The notes beneath the pieces are model-generated. The model was not told the origin of the DNA. It saw nothing but the letters and a program-made list of their open reading frames with translations, and made no database searches. A stretch of 64,000 nt of DNA from Ruminiclostridium cellobioparum subsp. termitidis CT1112 (GTDB lineage Bacteria; Bacillota; Clostridia; Acetivibrionales; DSM-1351), in assembly GCF_000350485.1 (NCBI RefSeq), contig NZ_AORV01000065.1, positions 1 to 64,000 on the forward strand. Direction: 5' to 3'. The position numbers and the translations under genes were made by a program. This document shows, one piece after another, positions 1 to 10,536 of this stretch. Position 1 is the stretch's first letter, and each line of letters starts with the position of its first letter.

Positions 1-2848
1 GGGAGAAATTGAGTTTATCACCTGCTCCGGCAACTGCATATACCGGTTGATTCAGCTTTGCAGCTTCCCGTGCAGTATTTCCTTCACGCCAGTTGCCTGC
101 ATGGGGATACAGTGAGTATGTGAAATAATGTTCTTCCTGGTCGGTATGAGGATTTGGCTCTATACCTGATTTTATCAAGGTCAGTGAAAGATTGCCCTCA
201 TGGACCGAATGTCCGTACTTGCAGTCATTCAGAAGACTTACTCCATAGCCTCCCTCTGAAATATCGGCCCACTTCTGTCCGCAGCTCTCGAAACGTGCCT
301 GATCCCAACTGGTATTCCTATGGGTTTTACGGGTCACATTCCCGAACTGAACATCAAAGGTTGCTTCATCGGAATGAATCTCCAGAGGGAATTGAACCTT
401 GAGCAGATGCTGATTTTCATGCCAGTCCACATAGGTTACAAAATCAATGCGTCTGGAGCCGGCATAAAAATGTATTTTCTGTGAGACAACAGAACTCGAA
501 AAATTCCTATTTATCTCAAGAGTGGCCCTTACGGGACCGTTTTCAATCCACTCCATGGCTGCAATATCATTTACATCCCAGTATTTCTCGGTATAGAAAA
601 TATCTATATCCCAGTTATCATAGTAAATAGGCTTATCCTCATACACCCTGAGCTGATTTCCACACTTGCCGTCCCTAAGCACCTGCCTGCTGTTTTCCTT
701 GTCGAACAGGGAACTGATATTGCCGTCCTCGGTGAACCGGACGTCATAGAAGGGAGTCTCGATTCCGTTTCCTGTAATGCGGAACGGAGTCCCGTATTCA
801 GACCTGCCCTGCTCATCACGGCATGGAGTAAAGCTTTTATATCCCTTGGACGGAAGGCCTTTTACGTATGCAACGGCTCCGTCTGCCGTCTGCTGTACAG
901 GGTAAACTGTCCCGCTTTCATCAGTGAGGCTCTCCGCCTCCATATTGCCCAGCAGAACTACATCATCCCTGTCGAAGCCCAGAGTATTAAAGAGAACCAC
1001 GGCAGTTCCCTTGCCAGCCAGGGCTGACAATCTTTCCTTTATGAGATTACCTGCTTTTTCGGCCAGCCAGGCATACTCTTTTGCAGTCTGCTCATAAACC
1101 TCTTTAATTGAGGAGCCCGGCAGTATATCATGAAACTGATTCAGCAGCACTGTTTTCCACAAGCCGTCAAGTTCCTTTGCCGGATAATCAATTCCGGCAG
1201 AACCGGCCATTACGGATAATAGTTCAAGATCCATCAGCATCAGTTCACTCTTTCTGTTGGAGCGCTTGTTTCGTGCCATGGAGGTATAGGTGCCTCTGTG
1301 GTATTCGAAATAGAATTCCCCTTCCCACCTGGGCAGTCTGCTGCTGTCCTTTACGCGGGCTTCAAGCTCTTCAAAATACTTTCTTGAGAATTCCTGTCTT
1401 ACTTTTGGAATACCTTTAACCCCTTTATCCATACGTGTTGAAGTTTCCAACATCTGGCGGGTGGGCCCTCCTCCTCCGTCACCATAGCCGAAGGCAACAA
1501 GGATATCATTGTTGATCTCCTTGTTCTGATAACGTGTCCAGCCTCCCATTATTGCATCAGGATGCAGCATCCCGTTATAGGTTGTAAAAAAGCTTTTTGC
1601 AGGCTGCCCCACACCCAGGGTGCTGATAAAGTGCGTAAACACTTCCGATCCGTCTATACCGCGCCACAGCAGTGTATCATAGGGCACCTTGTTGAACTGG
1701 TTCCAGGACAGTTTTGTGGTCATGAAATAATCTATTCCGCATTTTTTCATTATCTGCGGCAGTGCGCCGGAATATCCGAAAACATCGGGTAGCCAGAGAA
1801 TTCTGTTATCAACCCCGAACTCCTCTTTGAAGAACTTTTTGCCGTGCATGAACTGGCGTACCAGAGACTCACCCGACGTAAGGTTGCAGTCTGCTTCCAG
1901 CCACATTCCGCCCTCAGGCTCCCAGCGCCCCTCCCTGATCCTCAGCCTGACTTTTTCATACAGCTCGGGATAGCGTTCCTTCAGGAATACATACAGCTGC
2001 GGCTGGCTGGACATGAACCTGTAATCAGGGTATTCCTCCATGAGCTTCAAAACAGTTGCAAAGCTGCGTGCGACCTTTTCTTTAGTCTGCTCCACCGTCC
2101 ACCACCATGCAACGTCTATATGCGTGTGACCTATGCATGTGGCTATTACCTCATTAAAGCCCGCCATATTTTCATAGAGCTCACGCTTGATGTACTCTCG
2201 CGCTTGATTTACCGAGTCTGAAAACCCAGGTGAAGGAACCTTTCTGAAATCCAGAAGGTTTATGGTTCTGTTCAGCACTGCTTCAATATCAAGTCTGGTT
2301 TTGTCGTCTTTGTCCATTCTTTCAAATGCCCAGACAGGTACCTGCAGGTCATAGTACAAGCCCTGTATCTGCGGATCGATCTCTGCCGCCTCGCCTATCA
2401 GCCTGAATTCACTGTGAAGTGTCCCGGTGTAGGATTGAAGGTCCACATGATATGTCCTTCCGGCCTGGGCGCGGTCTGTTACCAAAATTTCGCGGTGATT
2501 CATATCCAGGCCCTGGACTATTTCTCCGTCAATAAACAGCAGGAACTGGGGATTCTTTCCGTCATCCCATTCTTCAATCTGGGTGTGAAAAATCAACCAG
2601 AGCGGTCTTCCATCGAATTCCTCCGGTACGGTAAATTCCGTCTTAAACCAGTAATGCCTGTCAGGGCCGTACCAGTGCATGGTCCTGCTGTCAAAAGTCT
2701 TCCAGTCTCCGGCTGCAGCTTCCGCATCGGCAGGCCTCAGAAAATTTCCCTCTTTCACCTGCCATTGAGTCAATTCCACCTTTTGCATCTTTGAAAACTT
2801 TTTCAGCTGGTCACAGATTACCTGGACCCTTTCCTTTGCAAATATCAT
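1..2848 (-). CDS. GH38 alpha-mannosidase (3' end beyond window)
   Basis: Partial gene; about 949 residues are visible and the C-terminus lies beyond base 1. It should hydrolyse alpha-mannosides of N-glycan-type oligosaccharides in the cytoplasm, since no signal peptide is present. Visible GH38 signatures are the zinc-binding motif [10 protein letters not shown] (about residues 240-249), the segment [11 protein letters not shown] with the candidate nucleophile Asp320, [10 protein letters not shown], and [10 protein letters not shown] further on. The ATG at 2848 follows a GGAGGTGAAGCT ribosome site and overlaps the stop of the upstream GH130 gene by 4 bases (ATGA), so the two are probably translationally coupled. 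The pairing of GH38 with a mannosyl-GlcNAc-type GH130 phosphorylase is the main support for an N-glycan substrate. Linkage specificity (alpha-1,2/1,3/1,6) cannot be read from the sequence. Confidence 0.93.
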   Translation of the reverse strand, partial: MIFAKERVQVICDQLKKFSKMQKVELTQWQVKEGNFLRPADAEAAAGDWKTFDSRTMHWYGPDRHYWFKTEFTVPEEFDGRPLWLIFHTQIEEWDDGKNPQFLLFIDGEIVQGLDMNHREILVTDRAQAGRTYHVDLQSYTGTLHSEFRLIGEAAEIDPQIQGLYYDLQVPVWAFERMDKDDKTRLDIEAVLNRTINLLDFRKVPSPGFSDSVNQAREYIKRELYENMAGFNEVIATCIGHTHIDVAWWWTVEQTKEKVARSFATVLKLMEEYPDYRFMSSQPQLYVFLKERYPELYEKVRLRIREGRWEPEGGMWLEADCNLTSGESLVRQFMHGKKFFKEEFGVDNRILWLPDVFGYSGALPQIMKKCGIDYFMTTKLSWNQFNKVPYDTLLWRGIDGSEVFTHFISTLGVGQPAKSFFTTYNGMLHPDAIMGGWTRYQNKEINNDILVAFGYGDGGGGPTRQMLETSTRMDKGVKGIPKVRQEFSRKYFEELEARVKDSSRLPRWEGEFYFEYHRGTYTSMARNKRSNRKSELMLMDLELLSVMAGSAGIDYPAKELDGLWKTVLLNQFHDILPGSSIKEVYEQTAKEYAWLAEKAGNLIKERLSALAGKGTAVVLFNTLGFDRDDVVLLGNMEAESLTDESGTVYPVQQTADGAVAYVKGLPSKGYKSFTPCRDEQGRSEYGTPFRITGNGIETPFYDVRFTEDGNISSLFDKENSRQVLRDGKCGNQLRVYEDKPIYYDNWDIDIFYTEKYWDVNDIAAMEWIENGPVRATLEINRNFSSSVVSQKIHFYAGSRRIDFVTYVDWHENQHLLKVQFPLEIHSDEATFDVQFGNVTRKTHRNTSWDQARFESCGQKWADISEGGYGVSLLNDCKYGHSVHEGNLSLTLIKSGIEPNPHTDQEEHYFTYSLYPHAGNWREGNTAREAAKLNQPVYAVAGAGDKLNFS

Positions 2849-3843
2849 AGCTTCACCTCCAGGGGGTATTTTTCCATATAATCAAGCAGTTCATTTATAG
2901 CGGTAAATGCCAATCCGGTAACTGTATCGGCACAGCCGTAATAGATGGCGATTCTTCCGGTTGCTGCATCGGTTAGGGCCGCACACGGAAAAGTTACATT
3001 TGGAACATCTCCGACACATTCATATATGGTCTGAGGTCCTAAGATGTAATTTCCTGAACGTGCAATAACCTTCCAGGGCTGATCAATATCAAGCAGCGCA
3101 CAGCCCATTCGATATACAAACCCATTGCAGGTATTTATTACACCATGATAAATCAGCAGCCAGCCTTTATCGGTTTCTATGGGCACCGGTCCGGGACCTA
3201 TTTTCTTTGACTGCCAGGCCGACTCGTCGCCGTTGATGGTTCCCATTACATATCTGTGCTTTCCCCAGAAAGTCATATCGGGACTTATACTGTAAAAAAT
3301 GTCCCCAAAGGGGGTATGGCCTGTATCACTGGGCCGGCTGAGCATGGCATAATGTCCGTCTATTTTTCTTGGAAACAGCACCCCATTTCTGTTGTATGGC
3401 AAAAATGCATTTTCCAGCTGATAAAAGGTTTTGAAGTCAAAGGTGTAGGCCATTCCGATGGTCGGACCGTGATAACCGTTGCACCAGGTTATATAGTAGC
3501 GGTCCTCGATAAAGCAGACTCTTGGATCATAACGGTATTCCCTTTTGATTATTTCGGGAGCACCCTGGAATTTTATAGGTTCATGATTGATTCTCCAATT
3601 TATTCCGTCTTCACTGAAGCCGGCAAAGATATCCATACTTACCGACCTGGAATCACATCTGAAAACCCCGGCAAAGCCATTTTCAAAAGGTACCACCGCA
3701 GAATTGAATATGCTGTTTGAGTTTGGTATTTCATCCCTCTCAATGATGGGATTCTGAGAATATCTCCATACCGGCTGGCTGCAGCTTGCCGGCTTATCCT
3801 GCCATGGAATGTTTGGAAGAGCTCTCCCTATTATTTTACTCAT
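2845..3843 (-). CDS. GH130 phosphorylase, probable beta-1,4-mannosyl-GlcNAc phosphorylase
   Basis: A 332-residue inverting glycoside phosphorylase expected to cleave a beta-mannoside with phosphate, giving mannose 1-phosphate and conserving energy. It shows the GH130 five-bladed propeller signatures: [12 protein letters not shown] with GFAGVFRCD near the N-terminus, [13 protein letters not shown] (its Asp is the family's proton donor), [36 protein letters not shown] and a C-terminal [10 protein letters not shown]. These closely resemble, as I remember them, the Uhgb_MP/BT1033 subgroup (GH130_2) that acts on Man-beta-1,4-GlcNAc from N-glycan cores. It follows the ABC importer on the same strand after a stem-loop at 3913-3953 and overlaps GH38 by 4 bases. 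Mannosyl-glucose or mannooligosaccharide activity is a less likely alternative. Confidence 0.9.
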   Translation of the reverse strand: MSKIIGRALPNIPWQDKPASCSQPVWRYSQNPIIERDEIPNSNSIFNSAVVPFENGFAGVFRCDSRSVSMDIFAGFSEDGINWRINHEPIKFQGAPEIIKREYRYDPRVCFIEDRYYITWCNGYHGPTIGMAYTFDFKTFYQLENAFLPYNRNGVLFPRKIDGHYAMLSRPSDTGHTPFGDIFYSISPDMTFWGKHRYVMGTINGDESAWQSKKIGPGPVPIETDKGWLLIYHGVINTCNGFVYRMGCALLDIDQPWKVIARSGNYILGPQTIYECVGDVPNVTFPCAALTDAATGRIAIYYGCADTVTGLAFTAINELLDYMEKYPLEVKL

Positions 3844-3912
3844 GTGCTACCTCTCTATATAAATTTTATTGTTGTTTTCGAGTTCATTTAAAGCTGTTCT
3901 TAAAAAATATAC

Positions 3913-3953
3913 AAAAATCCGAACAATAGGCTTGCACTAACGTCCGGATTTTT
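3913..3953 (-). terminator. Stem-loop terminator after importer operon
   Basis: The arms AAAAATCCG and CGGATTTTT enclose a ~23-base loop. The structure reads as a terminator on the minus strand, just past the stop of the solute-binding protein. It may be leaky, so the downstream GH130-GH38 pair could be transcribed partly by read-through and partly from its own start. Confidence 0.6.
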
Positions 3954-4008
3954 GCCCTGCACACAATTAATTTGCAAACTTAATACCACTTCTGGGAATG
4001 GTTAAATA

Positions 4009-5517
4009 TTATTTAAAATATTCTGTGATCTGTTTCTGTGCTTCTGCCATAATTTTATCCATACCTGCTGCTTTAAGCTCTTTTACAATCTTCGGAACCA
4101 TAACCACAGGATCGGATGCACCGGTTTGCAATTCATATTTGTATTTATCCCAAACTGCCTTGCAGTTTGCAACTTCCGTTGAAAGGTTGCTTATATCAAG
4201 AGCGTATCCGAGAGTGACCGAAGCCGTAGCTTCCTCATTTAACTTTTTAACCGCATCCCACTGGTCTGCCGGGTTGGGATCAACTGCCGCCATGTTGAAG
4301 AAAGTTCCCTGTGAGTATGCCGGTAGGGTCCAGGTATCACTTGTTCTCTTTATTACGTTATCGGCAACCTTCTGCCAGTCAGTTCCTTCAATACCGTATG
4401 CAAGCATATTTCTCAACTGTGCATCTGTGTTAACGGCCTGTATGAATTTCAAAGCCTCGGCCTTATATTTTGAATTTGCCGAAATGGCATTCAGAGAACC
4501 TTGAATACTGCTCGTTGTGAATATTGGTCCAAACTGCTGTGCCATTACATATTTTTCAACACCTTTATCCACCTGCCAGCTTGCTTCGGCACCCGGAAAA
4601 GCCTGTGCACTGAAGAACGGAAGTTTCTTTGGGGCTTCTCCCAGGGTCGGAGCATCAGGATTGATTATTCCGTCCTTATACCACTGGTGAAGCTGTTTCA
4701 AATCTTCCATTACATCCGGTTGTTCAAGTACTGAAACCACTTTTCGCGAAGTATCATCTATCTTTACGCCCATAGGTCTCAATCCCAGTGTAAGGTCGTC
4801 GTACTTGTTGAACATACCGTTAAAACCGTCATCCTTTATCATCTGCAAAGGATAATAGGACTTTCCCTCTCCGGCTTTGATTGCGCGGAATGGCTTATCA
4901 AGCTCCTTTAAGGTTTTAATATTTTCATAATCAATGTTATATTTCTTAACAATGGAATCATCCCATACAAAATACTGAGTTATTGATGAATCCTTATAAG
5001 TAGGCACTGAATATATTTTACCATTCAGCTTTGTACCATTCCATACTTTTTCAGGAATAAATTTGAAGAGGTCGGGAGTTTCCTTCTGGACTGCGTCTGT
5101 GATATCGGCCAGAGCCCCGAGATTTATAAACCGATTGTAGTTGTTGTTGTTTACAAACATTATGTCAAAAGCCTCTCCGGTATTGACTATGGTATTCATC
5201 TTTGTATCATAGTCACCCCAGCCGGCAACCTTGATATCAACTTTAACACCGTATTTTCCTGCAATGTATTCATTTATTTTTGCCACACCTTCTGTAAGAT
5301 TTTGCGGTTGTGTACCTATCTGCCACCATACAATTGTAGGAGCATTTTCAGCCGACACCTGTGTGCTGGCTGCCGCATCAGTGCTTGGAGCAGTTGATGC
5401 CGTACCCGTACTTGCGGTAGATCCTGAAGCCGCAGAATTTGAGCCGCAGCCTGCAAATGCGAATATCATGATGCTTACAGCACAAATAATAGATAAAACC
5501 TTCAACATCTTTCTCAT
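4009..5517 (-). CDS. Sugar ABC transporter solute-binding lipoprotein (LplA/family 1)
   Basis: A 502-residue extracellular lipoprotein that should capture an oligosaccharide for the LplB/LplC-type permeases encoded just upstream. The N-terminus has basic residues, a hydrophobic stretch and a lipobox ending at Cys24 (FAGC), followed by a Ser/Thr/Ala-rich linker. The mature part begins PTIVWWQIGTQPQ and shows the large-SBP pattern of the COG1653 group. I use the ATG at 5517, preceded by GGAGGAAATAGAA; an ATG 15 bases further upstream overlaps that ribosome site and is unlikely. No ATPase gene lies in the operon, so a shared MsmK-type ATPase elsewhere in the genome is expected. Ligand specificity is inferred from the GH130/GH38/GH20 neighbours. 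Confidence 0.9.
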   Translation of the reverse strand: MRKMLKVLSIICAVSIMIFAFAGCGSNSAASGSTASTGTASTAPSTDAAASTQVSAENAPTIVWWQIGTQPQNLTEGVAKINEYIAGKYGVKVDIKVAGWGDYDTKMNTIVNTGEAFDIMFVNNNNYNRFINLGALADITDAVQKETPDLFKFIPEKVWNGTKLNGKIYSVPTYKDSSITQYFVWDDSIVKKYNIDYENIKTLKELDKPFRAIKAGEGKSYYPLQMIKDDGFNGMFNKYDDLTLGLRPMGVKIDDTSRKVVSVLEQPDVMEDLKQLHQWYKDGIINPDAPTLGEAPKKLPFFSAQAFPGAEASWQVDKGVEKYVMAQQFGPIFTTSSIQGSLNAISANSKYKAEALKFIQAVNTDAQLRNMLAYGIEGTDWQKVADNVIKRTSDTWTLPAYSQGTFFNMAAVDPNPADQWDAVKKLNEEATASVTLGYALDISNLSTEVANCKAVWDKYKYELQTGASDPVVMVPKIVKELKAAGMDKIMAEAQKQITEYFK

Positions 5518-5624
5518 TTCTATTTCCTCCATTTTTTAAATTTTTTATAATCAAACTTAAGATTCCTTAAGTTCAATATCCTTGCAGATGAATTTGTTCC
5601 AAACCGTATCCTTTGAAAATAAAA

Positions 5625-6554
5625 TCATTCCTTGACCGCACCTATGGTCAGACCTGAGGTGAAATACCTCTGGAAGAAAGGATATGCACATGCAATAGGA
5701 ATAACTATGAGTACTGCTATAGCCATACGTGCCGATTCCTTGGGCATTTTTGCCGACATTTCAGCTGCACTGATTCCGATGGTGGCGGCATTTTTAGACA
5801 AATAGTCGGCCTGATTCATGATTTTATTCAACAACGCCTGCAGAGAATACATATCCTGGTTATCTATATACAGCATGGATTGAAACCAGTCATTCCAGTA
5901 GCCGAAGCACAGGAACAGTCCTATTGTGGCAAGTACCGGCAGCGAAATGGGCAGTACAATACTGAAAAATATCCGGAGCTGAGCCGCTCCGTCGATTTTA
6001 GCCGACTCTACCAGTGCATCTGGTATTGTAGTTCTAAAAAAAGTCTTGCATATCAGCACGTTAAAGGAACTTACCGCCAGCGGCAGAATCAAGGCCCAAA
6101 CGGAATCCTTCATATGAAGCTGGCTTACATTTATATAATAGGAGGACACCATTCCTCCGTTGAATATCATTGGTATGAACACCATCCAGGTCATGAATTT
6201 TTTCAGGCGGTACTGAGGTCTTGATAAAACATACCCCATGCTTGTAGTAAGCAAAACTCCTATAAAAGTTCCTGCAATGGTAACAAACACTGATATTCCA
6301 AGTGCCCTGAGGATCATGTTTGCCTGCTGGTAAAGAAATATATATCCATCCATCGATATAACCTTTGGAATCAACTGATAGCCAAATTCTTCGATGGAAG
6401 CCTCCTTTGTAAGGGATATGGCAATGACGAATAAAACCGGAACAAGCGATATCAAAGCCAAACAAAGGAATAATAAATTAAAAACCATATTTGTAAAAGG
6501 TTTAACCTGATTGAATCTTTCAACATTTTCCTTGTAATTAAATTTCTGTGACAT
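5625..6554 (-). CDS. Carbohydrate ABC permease, LplC/AraQ type
   Basis: A 309-residue inner-membrane permease of the MalG/LplC branch (binding-protein-dependent transport inner-membrane family) with about six membrane spans. The first is at about residues 24-46 and the last near 275-295. The cytoplasmic EAA loop that docks the ATPase is recognisable as DALVESAKIDGAAQLRIFF. The C-terminus RYFTSGLTIGAVKE is typical of LplC proteins. The ATG has a good upstream GGGGGGATATTA site. It lies 11 bases after the LplB-type gene and about 108 bases before the solute-binding protein, forming the order lplB-lplC-SBP. Confidence 0.93.
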   Translation of the reverse strand: MSQKFNYKENVERFNQVKPFTNMVFNLLFLCLALISLVPVLFVIAISLTKEASIEEFGYQLIPKVISMDGYIFLYQQANMILRALGISVFVTIAGTFIGVLLTTSMGYVLSRPQYRLKKFMTWMVFIPMIFNGGMVSSYYINVSQLHMKDSVWALILPLAVSSFNVLICKTFFRTTIPDALVESAKIDGAAQLRIFFSIVLPISLPVLATIGLFLCFGYWNDWFQSMLYIDNQDMYSLQALLNKIMNQADYLSKNAATIGISAAEMSAKMPKESARMAIAVLIVIPIACAYPFFQRYFTSGLTIGAVKE

Positions 6555-6565
6555 TAATATCCCCC

Positions 6566-7522
6566 CTAAATCATTGCGCTTTCAGAATCAATTTTTCTAA
6601 CCAGTGCATTGGCCAGAAGAATGGTCACGCAGCCCACCACCGACTGAATTAAAGCTGTTGCCGACGCCATGCCCGTCGTTCCCGATTTCATCATGGAGTA
6701 CACATAAACATCAATTGTGTAGGTAACGTCAAACAAAGAGTTGGAAGCTTTAGGCACCTGATAGAACAGACCGAAATCCGAGTAGAATATTCTTCCCACG
6801 CTGAGAATGAACATTATCACAATAACTGTCTTCATCAGCGGCAAGGTTATATACCTCACCTGCTGCCATTTGGTCGCTCCGTCTATAACAGCAGCTTCAT
6901 AATATGTGCCGTCGATTCCAGTTATAGAAGCCAGATAAACCACCATTCCGTAGCCCACGCTCTTCCACAGGTTCATAAAGATTATAAAGTACGGCCAGTA
7001 TTGGGGGCTCATATACCACTGTACAGGTTGGCCCCCTATGCTTTCTATGATTTTGTTGGCAAGTCCCTTGTCGTAGCTGAGGAAACCGAATACTACGGCA
7101 GAAACAACAACCCAGGACAAAAAGTAAGGCATGAACATTGCCGTCTGATATATTTTTGCGGCTATCCTGCTGTGAAGCTGGTTGATTATAAGGGCAAGGA
7201 CTACCGGAATTACTATTCCTAAAATTATGAAAACAATATTGTATGCAAGAGTATTTCTTATAATTGTCCAAATGTCTCCGAAGCTGAAAAGGGACTCGAA
7301 ATTCTTTAAACCATTTCCCCCTGCCCAGGAACTTTTGAAAACACTTGTAATGAAATTTCCTGAGATTCTGAAATCCTTAAAGGCAATAATTATTCCGAAC
7401 ATCGGCAGGAAGCAGAAAAGTACATACCATATTGTAGTTGGCGCCGCCAAAAGCGTGAGCTCTGTGTCATCCTTCGTCCACCGCTGACGGTACTTTTTTT
7501 CGGGATGTGATCTGTTTATCAT
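6566..7522 (-). CDS. Carbohydrate ABC permease, LplB type
   Basis: A 318-residue inner-membrane permease of the MalF/LplB branch that partners the LplC-type protein. The N-terminal membrane span contains WYVLFCFLPMFGIIIAFKDF, a common LplB opening. The EAA loop is YYEAAVIDGATKWQQVRYI and the C-terminus SVVGCVTILLANALVRKID fits the family. I place the start at the ATG at 7522 because AGGAAGG lies eight bases before it; an in-frame ATG 24 bases upstream has no matching site. It is the first gene of the importer operon. Confidence 0.92.
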   Translation of the reverse strand: MINRSHPEKKYRQRWTKDDTELTLLAAPTTIWYVLFCFLPMFGIIIAFKDFRISGNFITSVFKSSWAGGNGLKNFESLFSFGDIWTIIRNTLAYNIVFIILGIVIPVVLALIINQLHSRIAAKIYQTAMFMPYFLSWVVVSAVVFGFLSYDKGLANKIIESIGGQPVQWYMSPQYWPYFIIFMNLWKSVGYGMVVYLASITGIDGTYYEAAVIDGATKWQQVRYITLPLMKTVIVIMFILSVGRIFYSDFGLFYQVPKASNSLFDVTYTIDVYVYSMMKSGTTGMASATALIQSVVGCVTILLANALVRKIDSESAMI

Positions 7523-7642
7523 TACGAAATCCTTCCTTTTAAGCATATTTTTATTTAGATTGAACAGATTTCCTAAAGCCTTTTCTTACTTTGATTATAT
7601 TGCCTATTACAATTTCGCTTCCAGTCAATAAACAATATAAAA

Positions 7643-7668
7643 TAATATAAAAACGTTAGATTTAATAA
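7643..7668. repeat. Promoter-region motif, copy 1 of 2
   Basis: On the plus strand TAATATAAAAACGTTAGATT is nearly identical to 10537-10557 (shared core ATAAAAACGTTAGATT). On the minus strand it reads AATCTAACGTTTTTATA followed by a T/A-rich -10-like segment, about 125 bases upstream of the first importer gene. The centred AACGTT looks like a regulator half-site or part of a shared promoter. It could be the target of the neighbouring YesN-type regulator; this is inference. Confidence 0.45.
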
Positions 7669-7764
7669 AAAATATCTAATTATTTGGATCGCAAATCCAT
7701 ATTTTTTGTATAGATTGCCATAAGGCTACATAACGACATATAAGATTATCTCTTTTTAATTTAA

Positions 7765-7809
7765 CAAAAAAGTCCCCGGATAAGGAATTACCCTTAAACC
7801 GCGGACTTA
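7765..7809 (-). terminator. Rho-independent terminator after YesN-type regulator
   Basis: On the minus strand AAGTCCGCGG and a second inner stem (TAAGG/CCTTA) pair with CCGGGGACTT and run into TTTTTTG. It lies about 70 bases past the regulator's stop codon and separates the two-component operon from the importer operon. Confidence 0.8.
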
Positions 7810-7880
7810 AAATTTTATATTGATTTTTACCATGCAGCTGGTTCTAATTTTTAATGTTTATTTCCTTTTTGCTGCCGAAT

Positions 7881-8666
7881 TTACAGGTAGTTATTGGCAA
7901 CGTTTTCTTCATACCGGCGCAGGTTGCCGGGCGAATAACCAAAGTAATCCTTGAAATGGATGTAGAAATAATTCAGGTTCAGATACCCCACCCCATAGGC
8001 TATTGAAGCTATCTTTTCCGAAGTGGTCTCAATTCTTTCCTTTGCCACTGTCAGCCGGTAGCTCATCAGATACTCGGAAAACTTCATACCGGTTTCCTTT
8101 ATAAAAATTTGTCCGAGATAAGTGCTGTTCATTTTAAATTTATCAGCTATAATCTTGAGATTTATATTTTTGCTGAACTCACCTTTCACAATCAGAATCA
8201 CCTTATTTGTAAGATTTGAGAGAGATGAATATTCCACGTTCAGAATGGGATCGATATTTTTATCCTTTGGCATCCTTCCTTCCAGAGTTCCTTTCAAATC
8301 TTCTACTATAAGTCGTTCGATTATTTGCTTCAGCTTGACAGCATCAATGGGTTTTAAGATATAATCCTTTACACCCCTGAGAAATGATTTCCTGACAAAT
8401 TCAAATTCATCGTAGCCGCTCATCATGACATAACTGGTAGGAATTTCAAGAACATTGAGTTTTTCAATAATATCATACCCCCGTGCATCATCGATACACA
8501 CATCAAATAAAGCAATGTCAGGTCTCAGTTCCACCGCCTTTTCCACGGCTTCATGGAAATTCAGGGCAGACTCTATCCTGCTGAATCCATAGCTTTTCCA
8601 ATCAATAAGCCGTTTTACCCCGTCAATAATCATGGGCTCGTCATCTACTATCAGCAATTGGTACAT
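7881..8666 (-). CDS. YesN-type response regulator, receiver plus AraC HTH
   Basis: A 261-residue cytoplasmic transcription factor. Residues 1-120 form a receiver domain with the acidic pair Asp8-Asp9, phospho-acceptor Asp55 (ALFDVCIDD) and Lys in YILKPID. Residues about 160-261 form an AraC-type double helix-turn-helix ending in YFYIHFKDYFGYSPGNLRRY. It is short for YesN regulators because the long linker is absent. The chosen start at 8666 has GGAGGGGGG seven bases before it; the alternative ATG at 8672 sits on that site. The gene overlaps the end of the kinase gene by about 26 bases, so they are co-translated. The likely targets are the adjacent importer operon and the glycosidase genes. 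Confidence 0.92.
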   Translation of the reverse strand: MYQLLIVDDEPMIIDGVKRLIDWKSYGFSRIESALNFHEAVEKAVELRPDIALFDVCIDDARGYDIIEKLNVLEIPTSYVMMSGYDEFEFVRKSFLRGVKDYILKPIDAVKLKQIIERLIVEDLKGTLEGRMPKDKNIDPILNVEYSSLSNLTNKVILIVKGEFSKNINLKIIADKFKMNSTYLGQIFIKETGMKFSEYLMSYRLTVAKERIETTSEKIASIAYGVGYLNLNYFYIHFKDYFGYSPGNLRRYEENVANNYL

Positions 8667-10395
8667 GTTCATCCCCCCTCCAAATCGATATAGATATGGT
8701 AATACCCGCTTCCTCGTTGTTGTTCAATTTCATTTTCAGACCATCTCCATAAAAAAAGCGAAGTCTGGTATATACGTTGATCAGGCCGATACTGCTATTA
8801 TCGGTATTTTCTTTTTCGGTTGCGGCAAGCCATCCATTTATTGCTTCAAGCCTGTCAGGTTCAATCTTTTCACCATTGTTAATAATTTGAAACATTACTT
8901 CATTTTCATAAATTTTTCCGCTTATAAGCAGTAAATTATAATCGCAGCTTCTGTCGAAACCGTGTACAAAAAAATTCTCTACCAGCGGCTGCATCCAGAA
9001 TTTAACCGTTTCCATTGAGCGTATTTCATGATCAACATCTATCTGGTAATAAAATTTTCCGCTAAACTTGAATTCCATTATTTTCAGATATTTCGTGAGT
9101 ATGTCAAGTTCATTTCCAATAGTTATTACATCCTTGTTCTTAACCACCTCCCGCAGCATTCCTCCCAAATTGAACACGGCATCAGCAACACTTTCGTCGT
9201 TGTTCACCAGGGCATGGGACCTTATAACCTCAAGGGTATTATATAAAAAGTGCGGATTTATCTGCTGCTGCAGGGTCTTCATCTCGGCTTCCTTCTGCTT
9301 GAGCTTCAGAATGTATTCTTTTTGAATATGTTCTTCAAGCTGTTCCGACATATCATTGAGCTTTCTTGCTATTATACTGAATTCATCCTTGCGTTTTTTT
9401 ATGTCTATCTTTACAAACTTTCCCGACTTTGCCTTGTCTATGGCTTTGGTAATCAGGCTCAGGTATTTGGCATCATATGACATACGCGTAGCTATCAGCA
9501 GAGTTATGGATATAAATATAAAAAGGATACCGAATATATAAAATAAAAATATTGAGCGATTCTGATTGATTATAGCTCCATAACTCACTAATGAAACCAT
9601 TTTAAATCCATATTGTTCAGATGTATATACATTATAATGCATTTCCTGAAAAAAACCGGACCCTATCCTGCCGCTTGTTTTTTCACTGTCATATATTCGC
9701 CGGAACTGCTCCTTCATAGTATCATCAGCTCCGAAATAAAGTTCACCGTCCTTACTCATAACAGCTACATGAACTATGGGATTTTTATTGACATTTCCAA
9801 AAATAGCCTGAGCCCGGACGAGAAAGCTCACTTCTCCCAGCGTTTCAGACATATCACCCGGCTGCAGGATTTTTTTTGTATAATTATAGCCCAAAGATAT
9901 GTCGTTTTTTATTCCGTTCCGGTTTGGAATGCGGAATTTTACCTGGGAAATCCCATTGGTTCCATAGGTAATAATATTTGAATTTTTAGAGGTAAGAAAT
10001 AATATCTGGGAAATGGAATACTGGTTTGATCTAACAAAATTTTTTATATCTTCAATAAAACTGGTTTCGGCTTCATCGCCTGAAACCTCCACAATGCGTT
10101 TCATTATATAGGTCTCGGCATCATTCCCGAAAAAGCGCATGAAATCCTTAAGTATCCGGCGGTTCTGTTCAGAATACAACCCTAGAAAATAGCTGTCTAT
10201 TTTCTGGATATTAAATCCTATATTGTTCTGAGCATTTTCAAACTCTTTGAGAGAGTCCTGCTTTATCTGCTCCAATTGACTGTTTAATGTCAGCTGGAAC
10301 AGCAGGGAGCAAACCAGAGTACATACCACCAGCAGGGATAAGGTATAAACAATAAAAGGCTTACGGTAGACCTGTTTCTTAACAAATTCCAGCAT
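8641..10395 (-). CDS. YesM-type sensor histidine kinase
   Basis: A 584-residue membrane kinase. A membrane span at about residues 14-36 is followed by an extracytoplasmic sensing region to about residue 275, a second span (FYIFGILFIFISITLLIA) and a HAMP-like linker. Next comes the His_kinase domain with phospho-acceptor His382 in QQQINPHFLYNTLEVI and a C-terminal HATPase whose G box reads SSIGLINVYTRL. It should sense an external sugar or a loaded binding protein and phosphorylate the overlapping YesN-type regulator. Its position between the importer operon and the divergent GH20 suggests it controls this glycan locus. Confidence 0.93.
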   Translation of the reverse strand: MLEFVKKQVYRKPFIVYTLSLLVVCTLVCSLLFQLTLNSQLEQIKQDSLKEFENAQNNIGFNIQKIDSYFLGLYSEQNRRILKDFMRFFGNDAETYIMKRIVEVSGDEAETSFIEDIKNFVRSNQYSISQILFLTSKNSNIITYGTNGISQVKFRIPNRNGIKNDISLGYNYTKKILQPGDMSETLGEVSFLVRAQAIFGNVNKNPIVHVAVMSKDGELYFGADDTMKEQFRRIYDSEKTSGRIGSGFFQEMHYNVYTSEQYGFKMVSLVSYGAIINQNRSIFLFYIFGILFIFISITLLIATRMSYDAKYLSLITKAIDKAKSGKFVKIDIKKRKDEFSIIARKLNDMSEQLEEHIQKEYILKLKQKEAEMKTLQQQINPHFLYNTLEVIRSHALVNNDESVADAVFNLGGMLREVVKNKDVITIGNELDILTKYLKIMEFKFSGKFYYQIDVDHEIRSMETVKFWMQPLVENFFVHGFDRSCDYNLLLISGKIYENEVMFQIINNGEKIEPDRLEAINGWLAATEKENTDNSSIGLINVYTRLRFFYGDGLKMKLNNNEEAGITISISIWRGDEHVPIADSR

Positions 10396-10440
10396 AGCAT
10401 TACGCCTTTCATTCCATTAGCCTGATATAACGGGTCAATA

Positions 10441-10486
10441 AATTTCCAAGAACGTGAAACGTTCTTTTGAACCTATGCGTTATAAT
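10441..10486 (+). repeat. Dispersed 46-bp repeat, copy A
   Basis: This segment matches 48971-49015 with four substitutions and one indel. Both copies contain GTGAAACGTT and end in ACCTATGCGTTATAAT. Copy A contains the short palindrome GAACGT-GAA-ACGTTC. It lies between the divergent kinase and GH20 genes. It may be a promoter cassette or the remains of a small interspersed element. Confidence 0.55.
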
Positions 10487-10536
10487 ATATTTTATATTGG
10501 CTTGCAAACATTTTTACAGTACACATTTGTTATATT

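Noticed and set aside
10450-10470. CcpA cre-like site in GTGAAACGTTC
   Set aside because: The spacing between TGAAA and CG is one base short of the cre consensus, and the sequence is better explained as part of the dispersed repeat.
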